Shown here piece by piece: positions 1-8,856 of a stretch of DNA of 64,000 nucleotides (position 1 is its first letter; every line of letters starts with the position of its first letter). The notes below the pieces were generated by a model. That model saw nothing but the letters and a program-made list of their open reading frames with translations. It was not told where the DNA came from and did not search any database. This DNA comes from Yeosuana sp043876835 (lineage in GTDB: Bacteria > Bacteroidota > Bacteroidia > Flavobacteriales > Flavobacteriaceae): assembly GCF_043876835.1 (NCBI RefSeq), contig NZ_JBAWJZ010000002.1, positions 503,914-567,913 of the forward strand, written 5' to 3'. Made by a program: the position numbers and the translations under genes.

Positions 1-1188
1 TTATTTAATAATTCTTTTTATAATCTTTGAATGATTATTGCTTATTGTCATTAAATATGTTCCCGAAGCTAAATACCCAACATTAATAGGTTGATTTGTA
101 AGTGTGCCAGATGAAAAGGTTTGTCCTATTAAATTTGAAATTTTATAAGAGAAAGTTTCTGTTGTATTCATAGGTTTTGCATAAACAACATCTCCTGAAA
201 TTGGATTTGGATAGATTTTGAAATCTAAATCATCAGAAGAAACAGGTTCATATGAATCGGCAACACCTGAAGAATCCCCACAAGTCAAATAATTTTTGGT
301 AGACATATAATAAGCATACATTCTTGCTAGTTGTTGATCAGAAAAATGTGAGCGACAACCTTTCATAGAATACGACATAATATTGCTAGTGTCCGGCAAA
401 AATGAATCGCCATTGGCATCGGTTTCAGTGCCAATATACCTACAAAAGTTGTTTACATTTTTATTGGTCAGTTTTGGGTCGGCAGGAGTGTCACAAATTT
501 GATCGCCTTCGCTACTACAATTGTTTCCATTTACCAACTCTTTGGTTAAACAAGTATTGTCTGCACCGTGAGTATGTATTAAGGATAAAAAATGACCAAC
601 TTCGTGTGCCAATGAAGAATTATTTGTTGCACATTCATTCTGAATAATAATTACATCATAGTTGGGTTTGTTATATGTATACCCACAAATATCTTCATCG
701 GATGAATTTACAATATGGTTTGTAAAATAAATATTAATAACATTTGGGACATTGTTTGCTTCAACCAATGATTTTTCATCACTGCTTTTAAAATTATAAA
801 AATTATTATTGTCAATATAGTTTAAATCATTGCACAAAAAGAATTCTAAAAATGCTCCAGAAAACGTATTATTTAAGTCGTTAATAGCTTCATTTAGTTC
901 ATACTCATCAATACCACCTTTTCCATTAGAAGTTCTGATTATATGTGCCTTGATAGGAATATAGTTTTTTGCTATAGAATTTGATTTGCTATTAGTAGAT
1001 TTAGAACTCAAAAAATTAGATTGATACTTTTTAAATACAGGTTTTAATTCTTCGAATAATTTAAGGTCTTTACCAGTAGTTATTGTTCCACAAATTGGTT
1101 CAGAATTTACTTGTGAAAACATAGAAAATGATGTCGTTAGTAGAATTAAAAAAGATAAATTGCTAAAGAATTGAGTGAAAATCTTCAT
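1..1188 (-). CDS. Secreted M43-type (pappalysin-like) zinc metalloprotease with T9SS type A sorting domain
   Basis: Predicted extracellular endopeptidase. The zinc site HEVGHFLSLIH (pattern HExxHxxGxxH-like, the metzincin signature) lies near residue 195. It is followed by the GDxICDTPADP segment typical of M43B cytophagalysin/pappalysin enzymes and by a Met-turn, NIMSYSMKGC. A signal peptide ends near FSMFSQ. The last ~75 residues start with KIYPNPISG and end KIIKRIIK, which is a T9SS type A sorting domain, so the protein should cross the outer membrane by the Por system. I chose the ATG at 1188 because it gives a clean signal peptide; an in-frame upstream ATG at 1221 adds eleven residues of no signal character. 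The stop codon is the first three bases of the window, so the gene is complete. Family is secure; substrate unknown. Confidence 0.88.
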   Translation of the reverse strand: MKIFTQFFSNLSFLILLTTSFSMFSQVNSEPICGTITTGKDLKLFEELKPVFKKYQSNFLSSKSTNSKSNSIAKNYIPIKAHIIRTSNGKGGIDEYELNEAINDLNNTFSGAFLEFFLCNDLNYIDNNNFYNFKSSDEKSLVEANNVPNVINIYFTNHIVNSSDEDICGYTYNKPNYDVIIIQNECATNNSSLAHEVGHFLSLIHTHGADNTCLTKELVNGNNCSSEGDQICDTPADPKLTNKNVNNFCRYIGTETDANGDSFLPDTSNIMSYSMKGCRSHFSDQQLARMYAYYMSTKNYLTCGDSSGVADSYEPVSSDDLDFKIYPNPISGDVVYAKPMNTTETFSYKISNLIGQTFSSGTLTNQPINVGYLASGTYLMTISNNHSKIIKRIIK

Positions 1189-1206
1189 TGGGGCGAAACA
1201 TTTACT

Positions 1207-1214
1207 CAAATGTA
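1207..1214 (-). promoter_or_regulatory. Possible -7 promoter element for the M43 protease
   Basis: On the minus strand this reads TACATTTG, a full match to the Bacteroidota -7 consensus TAnnTTTG. No convincing TTG -33 element lies 17-23 bases upstream, and the leader would be only about a dozen bases, so this is tentative. Confidence 0.3.
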
Positions 1215-1331
1215 AAAGCAAAAAAATGCTATTTATAATAAAAACGTTAATAAGCTAATTTTTTCGTTTTGATTAAGTTATAAGGCTTTACATGCTTATT
1301 AAAAAGCTTAAAATTTAATAAATCGATAGTT

Positions 1332-1364
1332 TTTGTGTTTTCTTAAGCAATAATATTATTTTTA
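1332..1364 (+). promoter_or_regulatory. Possible Bacteroidota promoter for the HMG-CoA lyase gene
   Basis: TTTG at 1332-1335 is separated by 21 bases from TATTTTTA at 1357-1364. This matches the TTTG / TAnnTTTG arrangement with one mismatch in the -7 box. The start codon follows at 1387. Confidence 0.4.
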
Positions 1365-1386
1365 TCATCATTTATTTCATTTAGTA

Positions 1387-2250
1387 ATGTCCAACAACAT
1401 AAAGGTTATAGAATGCCCAAGAGATGCCATGCAAGGTATTAAAAACTTTATTCCAACAAAGCGTAAAGTGCAATACATTCAGTCTTTATTAAGGGTTGGA
1501 TTTGATACCATTGATGTGGGTAGTTTTGTGTCTCCCAAGGCCATTCCACAAATGTCTGATACAGCAGAAGTATTAGAGCAACTAGACTTAAGGAAAACCA
1601 TTAGTAAGTTATTGGTTATTGTTGCAAACGAAAGAGGAGCAGAAGATGCTTCAACGCATTCACAAATTGATTATTTAGGATATCCATTTTCAATTTCAGA
1701 AAACTTTCAAATGAGAAATACTCATAAAACCATTGCACAATCGGTTTTAATTTTAGATAATATTTTAAATATAGCAGATAAATCGCAAAAAGAAGTTGTG
1801 GTTTATATTTCCATGGGATTTGGAAATCCTTATGGCGATCCTTGGAATGTTGATATAGTTGCTGATTGGACAGAAAAATTGAGCAAAATGGGTGTTAAAA
1901 TAATTTCTTTAAGTGATACTATCGGAAGTTCAAATGCTGAAAACATACGTTATCTATTTTCAAATTTAATTCCACGTTATCCAAGCATAGAATTTGGAGC
2001 TCATTTACATACAACACCAAATTCCTGGTTTGAAAAAATTGACGCTGCTTATTTTGCTGGTTGCAAACGTTTTGATGGAGCTATTCAGGGTTTTGGTGGC
2101 TGCCCAATGGCTAAAGATGAACTAACGGGTAATATGCCTACAGAAAAGTTATTGTCTTATTTTACTTCTAAAAAAAACAATAATCTCGATGCTTTAAGTT
2201 TTGAAAGTGCTTTTAATGAGGCTACCAAGATTTTTTCTGTGTATCATTAA
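1387..2250 (+). CDS. mvaB: Hydroxymethylglutaryl-CoA lyase
   Basis: Cleaves 3-hydroxy-3-methylglutaryl-CoA to acetyl-CoA and acetoacetate, the last step of leucine catabolism, in the cytoplasm. The 287-residue protein has the usual length and a TIM-barrel (HMGL-like) fold. Visible features are the N-terminal substrate/metal segment ECPRDAMQG (family form EVGPRDGLQ), the metal-binding GAHLHTT strand near residue 203, and the catalytic cysteine loop FGGCPMAKDELTGN near residue 238. The GCP cysteine and the downstream GN pair are the HMG-CoA lyase signature and separate it from isopropylmalate synthases. It stands alone, transcribed away from the protease gene. No other leucine-degradation gene is nearby. 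Confidence 0.9.
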   Translation: MSNNIKVIECPRDAMQGIKNFIPTKRKVQYIQSLLRVGFDTIDVGSFVSPKAIPQMSDTAEVLEQLDLRKTISKLLVIVANERGAEDASTHSQIDYLGYPFSISENFQMRNTHKTIAQSVLILDNILNIADKSQKEVVVYISMGFGNPYGDPWNVDIVADWTEKLSKMGVKIISLSDTIGSSNAENIRYLFSNLIPRYPSIEFGAHLHTTPNSWFEKIDAAYFAGCKRFDGAIQGFGGCPMAKDELTGNMPTEKLLSYFTSKKNNNLDALSFESAFNEATKIFSVYH

Positions 2251-2277
2251 TTTTATTTAAAATAATTCTAAATAGTG

Positions 2278-2308
2278 TTGCGTAAATTGTTTTTCAGTGT
2301 TATATTTG
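2278..2308 (+). promoter_or_regulatory. Promoter of the porin/FMN-binding gene group
   Basis: TTG at 2278-2280 and TATATTTG at 2301-2308 are separated by 20 bases, close to the Bacteroidota consensus TTTG-N19-TAnnTTTG. The porin start codon at 2354 would follow a leader of about 40 bases. Confidence 0.6.
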
Positions 2309-2353
2309 TCATCGAAAATTAAACCTATTTATAATTAGTCTAAATAAAAACAA

Positions 2354-3532
2354 ATGAAAACAACTACAACAATTTTAGTAATTTTTATAAGTGCATTTAC
2401 TTTTGCACAAACAGTACCAGATTCTTTACAAACCAATCCTCAAAATCAACAAAATGCCGCTCAGCGTATCTTGTCTGGCAATATTAATAGTGGTGTTACA
2501 GTGGGAGGTTATGGAGAAATTGTTTATAACCAACCAGAAGGAGATAATGGTACTTTAGACGTACATCGCTTGGTCTTGCTTTTTGGTTATAAGTTTAATG
2601 ATAAAGTGCAATTTGTGACAGAAGTAGAACTGGAGCATGTTGAAGAAGTTTATGTGGAACAAGCATTTTTACAATATAGCCTTAATGATTATGTGAATCT
2701 TAGAGGAGGTTTAATGTTAGTGCCAATGGGAATTGTAAATGAGTATCACGAACCTACAACATTTAATGGTGTAGATAGACCAAGTGTAGATAAAAGTATA
2801 GTACCATCAACGTGGAGAGAAGTTGGTGTAGGGGTGTCTGGAAGATTTAATGAGATATCATTAGGGTACCAAGCCTATGTTTTCAACGGATTTAAATCCG
2901 TTAATTCTGATGGAAATGGCAATATAACAGCAGGATTATTGGGCGGCAGCAATGGTTTAAGAGGTGGTCGCCAAAAAGGTATTGAATCAACCATAAACAA
3001 ACCAACTTTTTCTACTAAACTGGATTATTATGGATTACCTGGGTTGCGTTTAGGATTATCAGGTTATTTTGGACGTACTCAAGCAGGCGATGATGTTGAT
3101 ATGATTGATGGCGCAGATGTTGGAATTTCTATGATTGGCGTTGACGCGCGTTATGCTTTTCAACGTTTTACAGCCAGAGGCCAATTCATTACTGCAAACA
3201 TTTCAGATACAGAAGCATATAATAATTTAAACGGAACTAATTTAGGAAGCAAGCTTGAAGGATGGTATGTAGAAGGAGCTTATAATTTATTACCTCAAGA
3301 TAAGGCGCAACAACTTTTTGCATTTGCACGTTATGAAGATTATAATACACAGGCTGGGGTTGAAGGAAGTTTAGTAAAAAATAGCGCTTATGATAGAAAT
3401 GATTTGACTTTTGGATTGAGTTATAAAATAGCTCCAGGTGCTGTTGTAAAAGCAGATTACCAAATTAAGGACAATGCATCTTCTATTGATGTGCCTAATC
3501 AATTAAATTTTGGATTGGGTGTTTGGTTTTAA
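2354..3532 (+). CDS. Outer-membrane porin-like beta-barrel protein
   Basis: A 392-residue protein with a signal peptide (MKTTTTILVIFISAFTFAQ). After a short polar linker rich in Q and N come alternating amphipathic beta strands ending in a C-terminal GVWF, the terminal aromatic expected of an outer-membrane barrel. It resembles the OprO/OprP-like porin group of Bacteroidota. Typical strands read GGYGEIVYN, VQFVTEVELEHVEE and LFAFARYEDYN. The next two genes, an FMN-binding exported protein and an integral membrane protein, run on the same strand (99-base gap, then directly abutting). The set may act together in uptake or redox chemistry of an unknown substrate. Barrel nature is well supported; specificity cannot be told from sequence. 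Confidence 0.75.
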   Translation: MKTTTTILVIFISAFTFAQTVPDSLQTNPQNQQNAAQRILSGNINSGVTVGGYGEIVYNQPEGDNGTLDVHRLVLLFGYKFNDKVQFVTEVELEHVEEVYVEQAFLQYSLNDYVNLRGGLMLVPMGIVNEYHEPTTFNGVDRPSVDKSIVPSTWREVGVGVSGRFNEISLGYQAYVFNGFKSVNSDGNGNITAGLLGGSNGLRGGRQKGIESTINKPTFSTKLDYYGLPGLRLGLSGYFGRTQAGDDVDMIDGADVGISMIGVDARYAFQRFTARGQFITANISDTEAYNNLNGTNLGSKLEGWYVEGAYNLLPQDKAQQLFAFARYEDYNTQAGVEGSLVKNSAYDRNDLTFGLSYKIAPGAVVKADYQIKDNASSIDVPNQLNFGLGVWF

Positions 3533-3631
3533 AAGACAAAGAGCATAGGTAAATGAAGCGTCATTGTGATAGAATTTTTTTGTTCATCATGATGACGTGA
3601 CATTTTAAAAATTAATATTTACTTTTACTTC

Positions 3632-4159
3632 ATGAATATCAAACATATACTTTTCTTGGTTCCATCATTGCTATTGATTTCTTCTGGTCTTCCTAAGGCT
3701 ATTCAAAAGAAGGTAGATAGTGAAATTAAGGAAACGTTCCATATTGAGACTTTTGAATTTTCAGGAGTATCGATTCCTTTGGAACAAAGAAAAGACCTGC
3801 CTTCAAAGTTTGGAAATGATAACTTGTTTGAGATTAAATCCAAAGATTCCTTGTTAGGCTATGCTTATGTCTCAAAAGCTCCAAGCAAAACAGATAATTT
3901 TGATTATTTGGTGTTATTGGATCCCGAATTGATAATTATAAAGACCAAAGTATTGGTGTATCGCGAAGATTATGGAGGTGAAATAGGTAGTAAGCGCTGG
4001 CTAAAACAATTTATAGGTAAAACCCAAAATGATGATTTAAGATATGGTGACAATATTGTGGCTATATCTGGAGCAACTATTTCGGTTAAATCGTTTACAG
4101 ATGCTATAAATAATTTATTAATTTCATTAAAAAAACTTCATTCCAAAAACATATTATAA
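3632..4159 (+). CDS. Exported FMN-binding domain protein
   Basis: A 175-residue protein with an N-terminal hydrophobic export signal followed by an FMN-binding domain of the NqrC/RnfG type. The C-terminal motif AISGATISVKS (about residues 144-154) matches the [S/D]GA[T/S]xx[S/T] site to which ApbE attaches FMN covalently through the threonine. The preceding YREDYGGEIGSKRWLKQF stretch is characteristic of small bacterial FMN-binding proteins. It would act as an electron carrier on the outer face of the inner membrane. The next gene starts at the base after its stop codon, pointing to translational coupling with a membrane partner. No ApbE flavin transferase lies in the window, so flavinylation would need one elsewhere. 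Domain call firm; electron donor and acceptor unknown. Confidence 0.82.
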   Translation: MNIKHILFLVPSLLLISSGLPKAIQKKVDSEIKETFHIETFEFSGVSIPLEQRKDLPSKFGNDNLFEIKSKDSLLGYAYVSKAPSKTDNFDYLVLLDPELIIIKTKVLVYREDYGGEIGSKRWLKQFIGKTQNDDLRYGDNIVAISGATISVKSFTDAINNLLISLKKLHSKNIL

Positions 4160-4651
4160 ATGCAAATCAATGGTTTAATATATAGTTTACCAAAAGAAAT
4201 CAAGATTTTGATTGGGGTCTTTATTATTGTTTTAAGCATCGGTTTTTTTTCTGGATTATTGTTTGTAGGAGAAACATCATCTGCCAATCCTAATGGTATA
4301 GAAGAACAATATTTAGGAAATGAACATGATGAGGATGCTGAAGTCATGAAATTTAAAAAAAGTGAACAGGAAATGCTGTCACTAGTGCATTCTCATGTAT
4401 TATCAATGTCTATTATTTTTTTCATTTTAGCACTTATAGTGTCTATAACTAATATTAAAAAGCAACTGAAAACGTTTTTAATGGTTGAGCCTTTGGTATC
4501 GGTTATCTTAACTTTTGGTGGGTTATATTTTCTTTGGACAGGATTAATCTGGATGAAATATATAGTTATGTTTTCTGGAACTTTAATGACACTTTCCTTT
4601 ATACTTTCAGTTGTTATTATTTTAAAGCAATTGCTTCAAAAAAGGCTATAG
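4160..4651 (+). CDS. Integral membrane protein coupled to the FMN-binding protein
   Basis: I do not recognise a named family. The 163 residues show about four hydrophobic segments: near 15-37 (ILIGVFIIVLSIGFFSG), 76-95 (LSMSIIFFILALIVS), 108-126 and 132-155. Between the first and second lies an acidic exported loop (EEQYLGNEHDEDAE). Histidines in LVHSHVLSMS sit at the start of helix 2 and could bind heme or a quinone, but this is a guess. It directly abuts the stop of the FMN-binding gene, so the two are probably co-translated. The most economical role is the membrane electron donor for the flavoprotein. Confidence 0.6.
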   Translation: MQINGLIYSLPKEIKILIGVFIIVLSIGFFSGLLFVGETSSANPNGIEEQYLGNEHDEDAEVMKFKKSEQEMLSLVHSHVLSMSIIFFILALIVSITNIKKQLKTFLMVEPLVSVILTFGGLYFLWTGLIWMKYIVMFSGTLMTLSFILSVVIILKQLLQKRL

Positions 4652-4724
4652 CAAAACTTTTTGTAAGTATTATGTTTTTATGTTAAGAACAGTTTAAAAT
4701 TATAGTTATTCTTAGATTTAATTG

Positions 4725-4732
4725 TATATTTG
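4725..4732 (+). promoter_or_regulatory. -7 promoter element of guaB
   Basis: TATATTTG followed by CAC is a perfect TAnnTTTG box with the downstream bases often seen in flavobacterial promoters. No clear TTG lies 19-20 bases upstream. The guaB start codon at 4758 follows after a ~20-base leader. Confidence 0.55.
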
Positions 4733-4757
4733 CACGCAATTATAATGTAATTGCATC

Positions 4758-6230
4758 ATGACTTCACATCAAAATAAAATAGTAGGAGAAGGTTTAACCT
4801 ACGACGACGTCCTTTTAGTTCCAGCTTTTTCTGAAGTACTTCCACGAGAAGTAAATATTCAAACAAAATTTACAAGAAACATTACTATTAATGTGCCTAT
4901 TATTTCAGCGGCTATGGATACGGTTACTGAAAGCAAAATGGCTATAGCAATGGCGCAAGAAGGTGGAATAGGTGTATTGCACAAAAACATGACTATTGAG
5001 GCTCAGGCCTTAAAAGTTAGAAAGGTAAAGCGTGCCGAAAGTGGCATGATAATAGACCCTGTTACTTTACCGTTAACCTCTACTGTAAATGATGCTAAAA
5101 AAAGTATGGCAGAGCATGGTATTGGCGGTATTCCAATTGTTGATGATAATGGTACTTTAAAAGGAATTGTTACTAATCGTGATTTACGTTTTGAGCATGA
5201 TAACAAACGTCCTATAGTTGAGGTAATGACCAGTAAAAATCTGGTTACAGCATCTGTTGGAACTTCTTTAAAAGATGCTGAAATTATTCTTCAGCAATAC
5301 AAAATAGAGAAACTACTTATTGTCGATGAGCATTTTAAACTTTCTGGATTAATTACGTTTAGAGATATTACTAAACTTAAATTGAAACCAATGGCAAATA
5401 AAGATGCTTATGGCAGATTGCGTGTTGCAGCAGCTATTGGTGTAACTGCTGATGCTATAGAAAGAGCAGAAGCTTTGGTAAATGCAGGTGTTGATGCCAT
5501 TGTTATTGATACAGCTCATGGACATACAAAAGGAGTGGTGACAGTTTTAAAAGAAATAAAATCAAAATTCCCAAATCTTGATGTTATTGTTGGAAATATA
5601 GCAACAGGTACCGCAGCTAAATATTTAGTTGAAGCGGGTGCAGATGCTGTTAAAGTAGGGATTGGTCCAGGTTCTATTTGTACTACTCGTGTTGTTGCAG
5701 GTGTAGGATTTCCTCAATTCTCAGCAGTTTTAGAAGTAGCTGCCGCGATAAAAGGTAGTGGTGTACCAGTTATAGCAGATGGTGGTATTCGTTACACAGG
5801 AGATATCCCTAAAGCAATTGCAGCAGGTGCTGATTGTGTTATGTTAGGTTCTCTTTTGGCAGGTACTAAAGAATCGCCAGGAGAAACTATTATATATGAA
5901 GGGCGAAAATTCAAATCGTACCGTGGAATGGGATCTGTTGAAGCAATGAAACAAGGTAGTAAAGACCGATATTTTCAAGATGTGGAAGATGATATTAAAA
6001 AATTAGTTCCTGAAGGTATTGTAGGTCGTGTGCCATATAAAGGCGATTTGTATGAAAGTATTCATCAATTTGTTGGCGGATTACGTGCTGGAATGGGATA
6101 CTGTGGAGCAAAAGATATTGAAACATTAAAGGAAATAGGGCAGTTTGTTAAAATTACAGCTAGTGGTATTAATGAGAGTCATCCACATGATGTAACTATT
6201 ACTAATGAATCTCCTAATTATTCAAGGTAA
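4758..6230 (+). CDS. guaB: Inosine-5'-monophosphate dehydrogenase
   Basis: Oxidises IMP to XMP with NAD+, the committed step of guanine nucleotide synthesis. The 490-residue length is standard. The N-terminal GLTYDDVLLVPAFSEVLPRE is the diagnostic IMPDH opening. Two CBS domains are inserted at about residues 95-205 (VMTSKNLVTASVGTSL, LITFRDITKLK). The catalytic loop GIGPGSICTTRVVAGVG near residue 300 contains the active-site cysteine and monovalent-cation site. The flap segment YRGMGSVEAM is near residue 392. It is a single-gene unit. Together with purA, rel and rdgB elsewhere in the window it belongs to the purine/(p)ppGpp network. Confidence 0.97.
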   Translation: MTSHQNKIVGEGLTYDDVLLVPAFSEVLPREVNIQTKFTRNITINVPIISAAMDTVTESKMAIAMAQEGGIGVLHKNMTIEAQALKVRKVKRAESGMIIDPVTLPLTSTVNDAKKSMAEHGIGGIPIVDDNGTLKGIVTNRDLRFEHDNKRPIVEVMTSKNLVTASVGTSLKDAEIILQQYKIEKLLIVDEHFKLSGLITFRDITKLKLKPMANKDAYGRLRVAAAIGVTADAIERAEALVNAGVDAIVIDTAHGHTKGVVTVLKEIKSKFPNLDVIVGNIATGTAAKYLVEAGADAVKVGIGPGSICTTRVVAGVGFPQFSAVLEVAAAIKGSGVPVIADGGIRYTGDIPKAIAAGADCVMLGSLLAGTKESPGETIIYEGRKFKSYRGMGSVEAMKQGSKDRYFQDVEDDIKKLVPEGIVGRVPYKGDLYESIHQFVGGLRAGMGYCGAKDIETLKEIGQFVKITASGINESHPHDVTITNESPNYSR

Positions 6231-6265
6231 CCATCTATTTTTTTTTCTTAAGCTGAATCATCATT

Positions 6266-6526
6266 TTAAGATTTATTTAAATATGTCTTTATTTGTTTGT
6301 GAGATAAAAATATCAATGCAGAAATAATAAAAGCCCAACTACCACCAAATCTTGCTACTTTATCTGATATTTTTTGTCCCTTTGTTAAAATTTCTTTAGG
6401 AGGGTTTAATAAATTTTGAATAATTAAATTTTCATCCTCAATAGTTTTTCTAACAATTTCCTGAAGTTTCTTAATTTGAACACTCTCTGCATTTAGAATG
6501 TCTTTTATGTCATTATCTTTTTTCAT
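6266..6526 (-). pseudogene. Truncated DUF1003-like membrane protein
   Basis: The 86 codons read like the front half of a DUF1003 protein: a charged N-terminal helix, then ILTKGQKISDKVARFGGSWAFII, matching the family's DxxADxVAxFxGSWxFI start of transmembrane helix 1. After SALIFL the expected continuation (rest of helix 1, a loop and a second helix with a conserved asparagine) is replaced by a short polar tail, SHKQIKTYLNKS. The other two frames downstream also close quickly and show no second helix, so the missing part is deleted rather than frameshifted. It could still be expressed as a one-helix protein. It lies next to an orphan small gene on the same strand. Confidence 0.55.
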
Positions 6527-6540
6527 ATATAAAAATTAAA

Positions 6541-6780
6541 TTATTCAGAATAAACTACGCCACGATGTGGTTTTAAAACATCTCTTATAGGTATCATGTC
6601 TTTTTCATCCACAACCAGGTAAGCAATAGTATATAGATCACTTATGGTTTCAACCCCTGTTAAAGGTATATCTAACTTTTCTAACTCTATATATTGTTTT
6701 AAATGAATCTCATGGTGTAGAGCAATTTTAGTGGCATCTGGACCACGAAAATCCCAAATAAGTTTTAATTTCCTCATCAA
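6541..6780 (-). CDS. Small conserved flavobacterial protein of unknown function
   Basis: A 79-residue soluble protein with no signal peptide or membrane segment. It begins MMRKLKLIWDFRGPDATKIA and ends KPHRGVVYSE; either of the two adjacent methionines could be the start. Mixed alpha/beta character with two histidines (ALHHEIHLKQY) near residue 21. I recall sequences of this type as short conserved hypotheticals in Flavobacteriaceae but cannot give a function. It is 14 bases upstream of the truncated DUF1003 gene and divergent from the parvulin operon. Confidence 0.65.
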   Translation of the reverse strand: MMRKLKLIWDFRGPDATKIALHHEIHLKQYIELEKLDIPLTGVETISDLYTIAYLVVDEKDMIPIRDVLKPHRGVVYSE

Positions 6781-6847
6781 ATATTTAATATTAAATTTGT
6801 AAAAATAAAGATACTAAAGTAATCTTTAAACCGTTTGTTAAAGCAAC

Positions 6848-6877
6848 TTGTTATATAGCTTTATATTGCTATTTTTG
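6848..6877 (+). promoter_or_regulatory. Promoter of the parvulin/SurA operon
   Basis: TTG at 6848-6850, a 19-base spacer, and TATTTTTG at 6870-6877: a very good match to the Bacteroidota sigma consensus. The first start codon of the operon is at 6901. It probably drives all three parvulin genes and moxR. Confidence 0.65.
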
Positions 6878-6900
6878 TAATCCTATTTAAATTTTTTTAA

Positions 6901-8856
6901 ATGAAATTAAGATATTTCCCAACAGCATTGCTTATTTTATTAGTATCAGTTGTAAATGCCCAAAAGTCTATAGATGAGGTGCTTTTTACTATTAATGAAG
7001 AGCCTGTTTATACGTCAGAATTTATTAGAGTTTATAATAAAAATTTAGATCTTGTTCAAGATGAATCTCAAAAAAATGTAGATGAGTACCTAAATCTGTT
7101 CACAAATTATAAGCTAAAAATTAAAGAAGCAAACGCATTAGAACTTCAAAAAAAGCAATCATATATTAGTGAATTAGATAGTTATAAAAAACAACTAGCC
7201 AAAAATTTTATTACAGACAATAAGGTTACTGATGCTTTAGTAGAAGAGGCTTACGATAGAGTTTCTTATGAGGTAAAAGCAAATCATATATTGGTTCGTT
7301 TGCCTGAAAATGCGAGTCCGGAAGATACTTTGGTAGCTTATAATAACATATTAAAAATTAGAGAACGGGCCATAAATGAAGGTTTTGAAAAAGTTATGAA
7401 AGAAGTCCATAACGGGCAAACACTTTTCGGTGAAGAATTAGGCTATTTTTCAGGTTTCAGAATGGTTTATGCGTTTGAGAATGCCGCTTATAATACACCA
7501 ATTGGCGATATTTCTCAACCTTTTAGAACGCGTTTTGGTTATCATATTGTTAAAGTGTATGATAAAAGAAAATCAAGAGGAGAAGTTACAATTGCCCATA
7601 TAATGGTTAAATCCAAACCAGAAGATTCGATTTCTGATAGCGCAGAAGCAAGAATTAATGACATTTATAAAAAAATATCCCAAGGAGAAGATTTTGAGTC
7701 GTTGGCCAGACAATTTTCTGAAGATGCAAGTACAGCTAATAAAGGTGGTTTGCTTCCACCATTTACTGCTGGTCAGTTAAGTTCTCAGGTATTTGAAGAT
7801 ACCGCATTTGGTTTAGAACATATTGGAGATATTTCAAAACCCATAAAAACACAATATGGCTGGCATATTTTAAAACTATATGATAAAAAACCAGTGCAGC
7901 CTTTTCTTGATATGAAGCCAGAATTAGAAATGAAAGTGAAACGCGACGAACGTTCTCGTTTAATTGATGATGCTTTGGTTAGTAAATTAAAAGAACATTA
8001 TCATGTAAGTAATGAACAACCAGCTTTAAAATATTTTTCATCTATTTTAAATAACGATTATTTTAAACGTTCTTGGACTTTACCTATCGATTTTAAAGGT
8101 GAAAAACCTTTGGTTAAAATTGGTGATAAGCAATTTACTTATCAGGATTTTGGTGATTACTTAATTAAAAACCAACGTAGTGTTCAGGGAAAATCTCCTT
8201 TCGATAATATTGTTTCTACACAGTATGAAGCTTTTTTAGATAGTAATTTAATGCAATATAAAGAAGATCATTTAGAAGAAGAAAATAAAGATTATGCCAA
8301 TATAATTCAAGAATACAGAGATGGATTATTGTTGTTTGATTTAATGGAATCAACTATTTGGAATGCATCCAGAACAGATTCAGTAGCTATTAAAAACTAT
8401 TATAATGATCATAAAAGTAGTTACATGTGGCCAGAAAGAGTGCATGCAGTTGTGGCTTCTTCTTCAAATGAAAGCGTTTTAAAAAAATCAGCTAAATTAT
8501 TAGAAAAAGGAACAGATCCAGAAGCTATAAAAACCAAGTTGAATATAAATAATGAAGTTAATGTTATCTTTACTTCAGGTCTTATGGATGCTAAAGATCA
8601 GGCATTGCCATCTAATTTTGAATTTAAAAAAGGAGTTTCAAAAATTTATAAGCATAATGATGGTTTTGTAGTAGTTCAGGTAAAAGACATATATCCAATT
8701 GCACAAAAATTATTTGATGAAGCTAAAGGAAATGTGGTTGGCGATTATCAGACTTATAAAGAAAATATTTGGATGCAGGATTTAAGAGATAAGTATAAAG
8801 TAGTTGTAAATCAAGAGGCTTTAAATCACGTTAAGTCATTAATTAAAAATCAATAA
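6901..8856 (+). CDS. Periplasmic peptidyl-prolyl isomerase, SurA-like with two parvulin domains
   Basis: An envelope chaperone expected to help fold outer-membrane proteins. The 651 residues start with a signal peptide (MKLRYFPTALLILLVSVVNAQ). A helical chaperone region follows, then two PpiC/parvulin domains at about residues 124-218 (KANHILVRLP ... GYHIVKVYDKR) and 228-330 (TIAHIMVKS ... QYGWHILKLYDKK). The second includes the FSEDASTANKGGLLPPF loop. The remaining ~300 residues are a helical SurA-type extension. It is first of three adjacent exported parvulin-family genes; the next begins directly after its stop. Confidence 0.9.
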   Translation: MKLRYFPTALLILLVSVVNAQKSIDEVLFTINEEPVYTSEFIRVYNKNLDLVQDESQKNVDEYLNLFTNYKLKIKEANALELQKKQSYISELDSYKKQLAKNFITDNKVTDALVEEAYDRVSYEVKANHILVRLPENASPEDTLVAYNNILKIRERAINEGFEKVMKEVHNGQTLFGEELGYFSGFRMVYAFENAAYNTPIGDISQPFRTRFGYHIVKVYDKRKSRGEVTIAHIMVKSKPEDSISDSAEARINDIYKKISQGEDFESLARQFSEDASTANKGGLLPPFTAGQLSSQVFEDTAFGLEHIGDISKPIKTQYGWHILKLYDKKPVQPFLDMKPELEMKVKRDERSRLIDDALVSKLKEHYHVSNEQPALKYFSSILNNDYFKRSWTLPIDFKGEKPLVKIGDKQFTYQDFGDYLIKNQRSVQGKSPFDNIVSTQYEAFLDSNLMQYKEDHLEEENKDYANIIQEYRDGLLLFDLMESTIWNASRTDSVAIKNYYNDHKSSYMWPERVHAVVASSSNESVLKKSAKLLEKGTDPEAIKTKLNINNEVNVIFTSGLMDAKDQALPSNFEFKKGVSKIYKHNDGFVVVQVKDIYPIAQKLFDEAKGNVVGDYQTYKENIWMQDLRDKYKVVVNQEALNHVKSLIKNQ

